Program-made: the position numbers and the translations under genes
Origin: Tolypocladium sp. Sup5 PDA-1
Taxonomy: Eukaryota > Ascomycota > Sordariomycetes > Hypocreales > Ophiocordycipitaceae
Assembly (NCBI GenBank): GCA_000750105.3
Contig: JPHH03000070.1
Coordinates: 93,001-157,000, forward strand
DNA length: 64,000 bases
Reading direction: 5' to 3'
The notes under the pieces: model-generated
The model's database searches: none
Told to the model about the DNA's origin: nothing
What the model saw: the letters and a program-made list of their open reading frames with translations, nothing else
Part shown: positions 59,001-64,000 of the stretch, in pieces
Position numbering within the stretch: position 1 is the stretch's first letter
Layout of the letters: every line of letters starts with the position of its first letter

Positions 59001-59502
59001 TCTCTGCGATGTGGTGCGACAGGGCAAGATCACCCCGTCGCAGGTCGTCATGATCACGCCCTACAGGGCCAATGTCAACGTCATCTCCCGCATGCGCAAG
59101 AGACCAGAGTACGCCGCGCTCTCCGCCATGCAGTCGGCCTCCACGGTCGACTCGTTCCAGGGTCAAGAAGGCGACATCGTCTTCATCGTCATGGGTACCA
59201 CCCAGAAAGTCGGGCCCGGCTTCACGACGGATGAGCAGCGGCTCAACGTCATGCTCAGCCGCCAGCGCAGTGGGCTGGTCATCTTCGGCGACCTCAATGT
59301 CACCGGGAAGCTCGACAGCAAGGGCAAGGGCAAAGGCAAGGGCAAGGGAGGTGCCAAGGACACGGGGGCGCGCTTCTTGGTGATTGGCGCGGGCGGGGAG
59401 AAGAGCTGGGCCAAGGCCACCATGCTCCGGAGTGTGTTGGCCAATCTGCAGAAGGATGGCCGTGTTGCTGTGGTGTCGCGGGAGCAGGGCGAGCAGAAGT
59501 AG
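56018..59502 (+). pseudogene. UPF1-like SF1 helicase gene with one nonsense codon
   Basis: Exons 56018..56285, 56371..57797 and 57859..59502 form one frame of 1112 codons except for TAG at 57342-57344 (codon 414), between EDKTR and NRVAFDFD. The N-terminal ~560 residues are unrecognised. The helicase core is complete: Walker A GPGFGKTT (about 565) right after intron 2, VAVDEAGN (motif II, about 780), GGDEKQLAP (motif III), STVDSFQGQEGDIVF (motif V, about 992) and LNVMLSRQRSGLVIFGD (motif VI). A GKGKGKGKG linker precedes a short tail. UPF1-like helicases act on RNA or single-stranded nucleic acid. The rest of the frame is clean, so the stop is recent, suppressed, edited or a sequencing error. 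TGG-to-TAG would be a single G-to-A change. Confidence 0.8.
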
Positions 59503-59609
59503 TTGGGCCGGTGTAATTGAAGTCGTTTTATTCTCAATAATTCTACTTACAATGTGACCTACAATCACTTGATAAAATTGTCAATCAATGCCCACCATAA
59601 CATAGTTAC
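59499..59609 (+). repeat. Right arm of the 12-kb inverted repeat
   Basis: The end of the helicase frame plus its 3' flank; inverted partner of 47480-47590. The two arms enclose the zinc-finger and helicase genes. Confidence 0.85.
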
Positions 59610-60311
59610 GTCTACTGTCCAGGATCACGCACCACTTGGCCCTGGAGGCAGTGAACTGGCTGTTTGCCTCCCTACAAACAGGAACACAAAGAAAAGGTGA
59701 TTAGATGATTCCTCACGGAAAGAAAACAACTCTCCCGGTTGAGTGTAGAAGAACCACCTCTGGTTCCAAAAAGTGGCGGGCATCCCTTCGGGGAGTAGAT
59801 TCGATTCCTACAGCGACCCCTGGTTGTAAGGGAATCCATGGCCCACGGGAAGGAGCGCAGCGACGGTACGTCATAGAGTCACATGGAACAGAGTGGAATG
59901 GACTTGTTTTAACAGCCAACCAGAGGGGAGCGATGGGGCTGGTCATCTTGCAGGCACAGCCTGCAGATCTGCATGAACGTTCAAGCAAGAGTGTGGACTT
60001 CCCTCACCCATTCAACTGGGTTGAACTCGCCCTACACGACAGTTCCCCCGGGGGGACTTCAGCGGAGTGCCACGAACGAGAGTAAGTCCACGTTTTTGCT
60101 TGGAACAGAGTGACTCGTGGAACATATAGACGGGAGTCTGCTGCTCTTCATCGTGGATGCGATGTGGTGTGTTTTGCATGGCAATGCCCGCCTTGGGCGC
60201 GTGATCCCCTCGGTCAGACGGGAGTGTGTTTGGTCTTAGTGAGGTGGAGACGTTTACAGCTCCGGCAGAGCATAACAGGGTGGTCCTCAACTTGGTCTCG
60301 ACAACACGAGA
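59610..60311. repeat. Interspersed repeat copy D (mixed/reverse)
   Basis: Contains GGTTCCAAAAAGTGGCGGGC near 59762 (compare copy B), GGGAATCCATGGCCCACGGG near 59830, TACGTCATAGAGTCACATGG near 59865 and the palindrome TGAACGTTCA at 59974-59983. Mostly reverse to copies A and B. No gene. Confidence 0.55.
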
Positions 60312-60839
60312 GTGTTCGGTATGCAGCCATCTTCATCTACTTCCCTCGGAGTGAACGACGAGAGCCAGGGTGTGAGCAACCCGGGGGGAGCGTGTTCTTG
60401 TTGTGCTCACCTACGATGTGCTTCGTTGAAGGAGGGAGAGTGGTGTCGCCATTGGTTTTTCCTCCGATGGGTGGCATTGGGTCCTGCAATGCCCTTGGAC
60501 ATCATTGATGAATTGCGAAGTCGCTTGGGGAAACGAGAGTTTCGCATCTGTGCCGCTGTATCCAGGACTGGTGTGTACGAGGCCCCGGTGAAGGTGGAAG
60601 CTGGCGGATCGGACGGAGGAGCTCATTTACTTTACCCTGTTCCCCCAAACTCTTCATTCGACAGTGGGAAGAGCCGGACATGGCAACTGCCTTGCTGCTG
60701 GGATGCTGTGAAGTGGAACGTGCCTGTTTGGCTAGCTTCCTTGAGACAGACTGATGACAATGCTGTGCTTGGAGACAAAGACTTGTGTAATAGCTTGTGG
60801 AATGAAATTGAAGATGCGATCAGGTCGATCGAGGCGTAG
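60312..60839 (+). CDS. Small hypothetical protein, paralogue 1
   Basis: Frame of 175 codons; the likely functional start is the ATG at 60489 (MPLDIIDELRSRL), giving 116 codons. Conserved with the frame at 62155-62517: GKREFRICA/GRDFRYWG, then NSSFDSGK/GVEFDYGK, CCWDAVKWN/CCADSLKQN, and AVLGDKDL/AVFIGDDSL near the end. No known domain. Two diverged copies keeping the same motifs in open frames argue for past selection on protein sequence. It lies directly downstream of the helicase within the repeat area. Confidence 0.45.
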   Translation: MFGMQPSSSTSLGVNDESQGVSNPGGACSCCAHLRCASLKEGEWCRHWFFLRWVALGPAMPLDIIDELRSRLGKREFRICAAVSRTGVYEAPVKVEAGGSDGGAHLLYPVPPNSSFDSGKSRTWQLPCCWDAVKWNVPVWLASLRQTDDNAVLGDKDLCNSLWNEIEDAIRSIEA

Positions 60840-61130
60840 TGTTGCGCTTGTTGTACGGCATTTGTAACTCTTGACTGTGTTCAACTGTGACACTGTGACC
60901 ATAGTAATCAACACCATAGGATGAAGTGTAGAAACCCCGTAACCCACACATTCGCATGAGTATAAACACGCAAGTGACAGTGACTGGAATGGAATTGAAC
61001 AGAGTGAAGGATACCGATAGACAGGAGCAGAAATGCGATAATCAATGAACATGAACAAGTGATGGATACCGACTGGAGTAAATGGCCCACGGGTAATAGC
61101 TTCATTCATAGTTACTAAGCGCCGCAGTCA
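60840..61130. other. Short gap between small ORF and repeat copy C
   Basis: Contains GGAATGGAATTGAACAGAG near 60984, shared with about 62713. No gene. Confidence 0.4.
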
Positions 61131-61650
61131 TAGTCTAGACTATGAACCCCCCATGCGGAGCACCGAAGCCGAAGGCGTAGGTCTGCATGAGCGTTGCACA
61201 CCGGAACGTAGTGGAGGTCGTGTTCTTAGGAGCGGAGCGACTAACGAATTAAAATGGTCATGAAATAAAGTGAAAACGAAATAGATAGAAGTACATACTC
61301 TGCTAATTTATATTAAGAGATATATTCTTAGCCACGACCGAGCAGAGCGAGGGAAGGGACCGGAGGTCACTTTACACTAAAACTGAGTATAGGTATACCT
61401 ATTCCCTTATATTCTTAACTTTGGTTATAGGGGAATCGTGGCCCGTGGCCCGACCTGTCATAGACACCTAAGGCACGAACAGTGTAGTCATAGAGTTAGA
61501 TGGAATAGAGTGGAATCGACTGGTGATAATAGCTAATCGGAGTAGAGCGAAGATAGCGGCACGTAGGCAGAGAATCATGCATATAGCTACACATCTGCTT
61601 GAACAGTTTAAGCAAATGCTACCGAGAGGTATATAGAGACGGGGTCTCGC
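61131..61650. repeat. Interspersed repeat copy C (reverse)
   Basis: Reverse-complement of copies A/B over most of its length: GACTATGAACCCCC near 61138, GGGACCGGAGGTCACTTTAC near 61357, TTCCCTTATATTCTTAACTT near 61403, TCGTGGCCCGTGGCCC near 61436, and core CTTGAACAGTTTAAGCAAAT at about 61598. Confidence 0.65.
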
Positions 61651-62154
61651 AATTCTAAAACACAAGAGTGTTTCTACTATTTTGTATTCAATACGAGAGT
61701 TTTTTTCAGAGAAAGTATCTTTGGGTAAGAACCCTTTTGCTCCCTGAGGCATGGGGTGGACCGATGACGGCATCGCTTGTTGCAAACTGGAAGGAATGAC
61801 GTGAGTCCTATTACGAGAGTAATCCTGTCTTGACATAGAGTGAAAAGTGCTCGTTTACATCATCTACTCTTGAGAACGAGGAACTAGAGTGGTGTACTGT
61901 CACATAGTAGGGACATAGCCTTGCCGGCGGCCTTGTACTCGGCTACGCCTCGCTTCTTGCTTTCTAGAAGCATCGGTTGGACCTGTTTTTAGTTTGTGGA
62001 GAACATCTTCTGGGAAGAGAGCGTGAGAACATTACCCAGGATGGGTTTGCGTTTAGTAGACTATACGCCTGAATGCAGGTGTTGCTGCGGGCATGATGAT
62101 TGTGCCGCTTTCCGCGGTTTATGCTAGTGCCGCCATTGGTGTATCCTGCAGTAG
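61651..62154. other. Gap, no gene seen
   Basis: About 500 bases; short frames without motif. Confidence 0.4.
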
Positions 62155-62517
62155 GTGACCACGCAGCACATTCTTCGCCCTGTCTTGGAACAGAAGCTGG
62201 CAGGGTGTCTTGCAGGACGAGATTTCCGCTACTGGGGATCAAAACGAGTGTACGACGGTCTCTGGGAGTATTGCCTTTTGCTGCGCATAGACTTGGACGG
62301 TGACGGCATAAGTCGAGAGGAGTACCAGTGTCTGGACCCATGCGTGCCTGGTGTCGAATTTGACTATGGGAAGGGTTTGGTTCGGCCCTTCCGCTGTTGT
62401 GCGGATAGTTTGAAGCAAAATGCGCGTAGTTGGGTTGCAGCCATCTTCACTAGAAGCAATGCGGTGTTTATTGGTGATGATAGTCTTCGGTTTGACTTAG
62501 AGACCTTGTTTAGCTAG
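62155..62517 (+). CDS. Small hypothetical protein, paralogue 2
   Basis: 120 codons, MTTQHILRPVLEQKLAGCL to DLETLFS. It shares a motif order with the frame at 60312-60839 (GRDFRYWG, EFDYGKG, CCADSLKQN, AVFIGDD). Weakly acidic, no signal peptide or membrane segment, no known family. The start may be further upstream since the reading frame begins abruptly. Lies in the same repeat-rich area, downstream of copy C. Confidence 0.45.
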   Translation: MTTQHILRPVLEQKLAGCLAGRDFRYWGSKRVYDGLWEYCLLLRIDLDGDGISREEYQCLDPCVPGVEFDYGKGLVRPFRCCADSLKQNARSWVAAIFTRSNAVFIGDDSLRFDLETLFS

Positions 62518-62639
62518 TTAGGTGTTCGTGCTTGCAAGACGTAAATAGTGTGCCTGCAGTAGGCGACGCTAGCTTCTAGAGCGTATCTAGGGTGGTCGAA
62601 CCGCTAGTTGTGTAACTCATTTTCCTTTTGGGGAGTTCG

Positions 62640-63090
62640 CGATAGCCTTATCTGTATATGCATGTGTGCAACTATATATTGGCCTGACTGCAGACACGGA
62701 AGCGACTGTAATGGAATGGAATTGAATAGAGTGAAGGAAGCATACTAATAAACATCTACAAGATAAGTAGTAGTAAACTAGATGAGTGATAGCGGCGTCT
62801 AGTAAATCATCAACACCGCCGGAGGCATGGTTAGAGTTGTATTAGCCGCCTACAAGGCAGCATACCGGAGCGAAGCGGAGGTTATGTTCTAGCGACCGGA
62901 GGGAGCAGCCAGTGCACATGGCTATAGAGGAAAGCGACCTAGACCATGCCTCCGGCGGTGATCATTCAAAGTGATATCATTGAAGCTCGGCCTACTGACT
63001 GGTTTACTACATCCCGTCCCTGCTCATGTGTATTGGTAGCCAAGGGGATTCACTTATACAGTCACTTAGGTGGTTACAGTCACATGCGTG
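62640..63090. repeat. Interspersed repeat copy E with internal inverted repeat
   Basis: GGAATGGAATTGAATAGAG near 62716. CGCCGGAGGCATGG near 62818 is inverted relative to CCATGCCTCCGGCGGTGATC near 62943; the latter equals the sequence near 52692. GTTCTAGCGACCGGAGGGAG near 62886 is the reverse of a copy-B segment. CATGTGTATTGGTAGCC is near 63026, as near 52807. No coding frame. Confidence 0.6.
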
Positions 63091-63734
63091 AGGGGTGAAA
63101 TGAAGTGAAGCTATTGCCAAGTCTGCTGTAGGCAAAAGCCATGCTACAACTCCGACTAGAGTAACGGCAATGGATCCCTCGGACTAGTCGACTGTCTCTC
63201 CGTAATCCACTTACCAAAGACATCGCCTTCCTTGGCTATATAGGTCTGAACACATCGGAGAAACTTCGTATTAGACTCCCCCGTCTTCTTCTTCTTGATA
63301 TTAATGCACTATATGTCGATCTCCCGATAGCCAATTACAATAATCTAGACCGATAACTTATTACGTGCCTTCGGCCAATACACCTTGCGCGAGAACTGTA
63401 AAGCCACTTTGTTGGGGTGTTGGTGCAGACCCCTGACCAGAAACACGGAAAACATAAAAAAGTAGAGGAATATTGGGACGCCCAACGAGTCTATAGGTAT
63501 AAGAGAGACGTCTGTGTCCCTATGAATAGATAGTCCCTCATGCACGCATCGACGCAAGTCGTGATATTCATGAGCTTTCGAGATTCTGACAATAAAAAAT
63601 CCTTATTAATTCCTCCTACCTTTTTGAGACGGCCGTGGTTGCCTCTCCTTGCCTTTTGCCCTCGACTTGCACGATATGAAAGACCTGATTACACAGGCGT
63701 TGCTTTATAGACTACACGCCGCTGTGCTGATGTT
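63091..63734. other. Gap before the minisatellite
   Basis: About 640 bases; no gene or repeat recognised. A 70-codon reverse frame at 63345-63557 lacks motifs. Confidence 0.35.
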
Positions 63735-64000
63735 CTGACTTACACGGAGACAGCCGTCCCGACTTACACGGCAACCGTCGCTCTGACTTACACGGAGACA
63801 GCCGTCCCGACTTACACGGCAACCGTCGCTCTGACTTACACGGAGACAGCCGTCCCGACTTACACGGCAACCGTCGCTCTGACTTACACGGAGACAGCCG
63901 TCCCGACTTACACGGCAACCGTCGCTCTGACTTACACGGAGACAGCCGTCCCGACTTACACGGCAACCGTCGCTCTGACTTACACGGAGACAGCCGTCCC
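63735..64000. repeat. 48-base minisatellite made of two 24-base halves
   Basis: CTGACTTACACGG recurs exactly every 48 bases (63735, 63783 and onward) for 5.5 units to the window edge. Each unit has two related 24-base halves: CTGACTTACACGGAGACAGC and CCGACTTACACGGCAACCGT, each followed by four more bases. The reverse strand is open across it and would encode a 16-residue repeat with CKSGRLSP and CKSERRLP. Units are virtually identical, so the array is young or homogenised. It continues beyond the window. Confidence 0.95.

Noticed and set aside
59760..59815. tRNA-like B-box (GATTCGATTCC) in repeat copy D
   Set aside because: The flanking sequence does not fold into acceptor, D and anticodon arms and no A-box was found; perhaps a SINE trace, but not a tRNA gene.
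63735..64000. Regular repeats resembling a CRISPR array
   Set aside because: The halves are contiguous and related with no unique spacers, and the genome is fungal; it is a minisatellite.
47480..64000. Starship-type giant element
   Set aside because: No DUF3435 tyrosine recombinase (captain) or other Starship cargo marker was recognised in the window.

Overview
The window looks like nuclear DNA of a filamentous ascomycete, most likely a Sordariomycete and plausibly Hypocreales. The reasons are GC-rich coding sequence, short introns of about 50-200 bases with GT..AG borders and CTAAC-type branch points, Pth11/CFEM and ABC-C families, a Trk potassium transporter, and relics of C-to-T decay. 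The placement is inference; no search could be run.

Layout. (1) 1-2 kb: two broken, accessory-type genes, a membrane-protein family and a WD40 relic. (2) 2.2-21.4 kb: an ordinary housekeeping block holding a Trk potassium transporter, a large alpha/beta hydrolase, a fatty-acid-hydroxylase-like membrane protein, IML2, the proteasome subunit SEM1, phosphoglycerate kinase, an Mpv17/PMP22 protein and a secreted GH3 protein. (3) 22.5-24.0 kb: a CFEM-Pth11 receptor. (4) 24.0-28.5 kb: a gene-poor stretch with decayed tandem repeats. (5) 28.8-45.1 kb: a metabolic accessory block with a fungal transcription-factor-domain protein, a broken G1 (eqolisin) peptidase, an MDR dehydrogenase, a berberine-bridge-enzyme fragment, a full-length ABC-C transporter, a secreted beta-propeller protein and a P450. 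It has the regulator/tailoring/export make-up of a small metabolite or detoxification cluster, but no backbone synthase lies in the window. (6) 45.7-47.3 kb: an F-box/LRR-like protein. (7) 47.3-64 kb: a repeat-rich accessory, perhaps subtelomeric, region.

Region 7 is the most interesting. It carries a C2H2 protein with six zinc fingers and an N-terminal block that reads like an HNH-type endonuclease, and an UPF1-like SF1 helicase gene open except for one nonsense codon. The two genes share a 5' leader block. A ~111-base segment at the 3' end of the helicase recurs inverted 12 kb to the left, so both genes lie between inverted copies. Around them is a family of noncoding repeats with a shared palindromic core in both orientations, two small paralogous ORFs, and a 48-base minisatellite running off the right edge. 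I read this as a candidate undescribed mobile or self-amplifying element, or several nested ones; that is inference.

Multi-exon genes were assembled by hand from splice signals and frame continuity; exon coordinates are in the evidence fields. A second point worth checking is phosphoglycerate kinase, whose stop codon overlaps a splice donor that could swap the C-terminus for a peroxisomal-type tripeptide.
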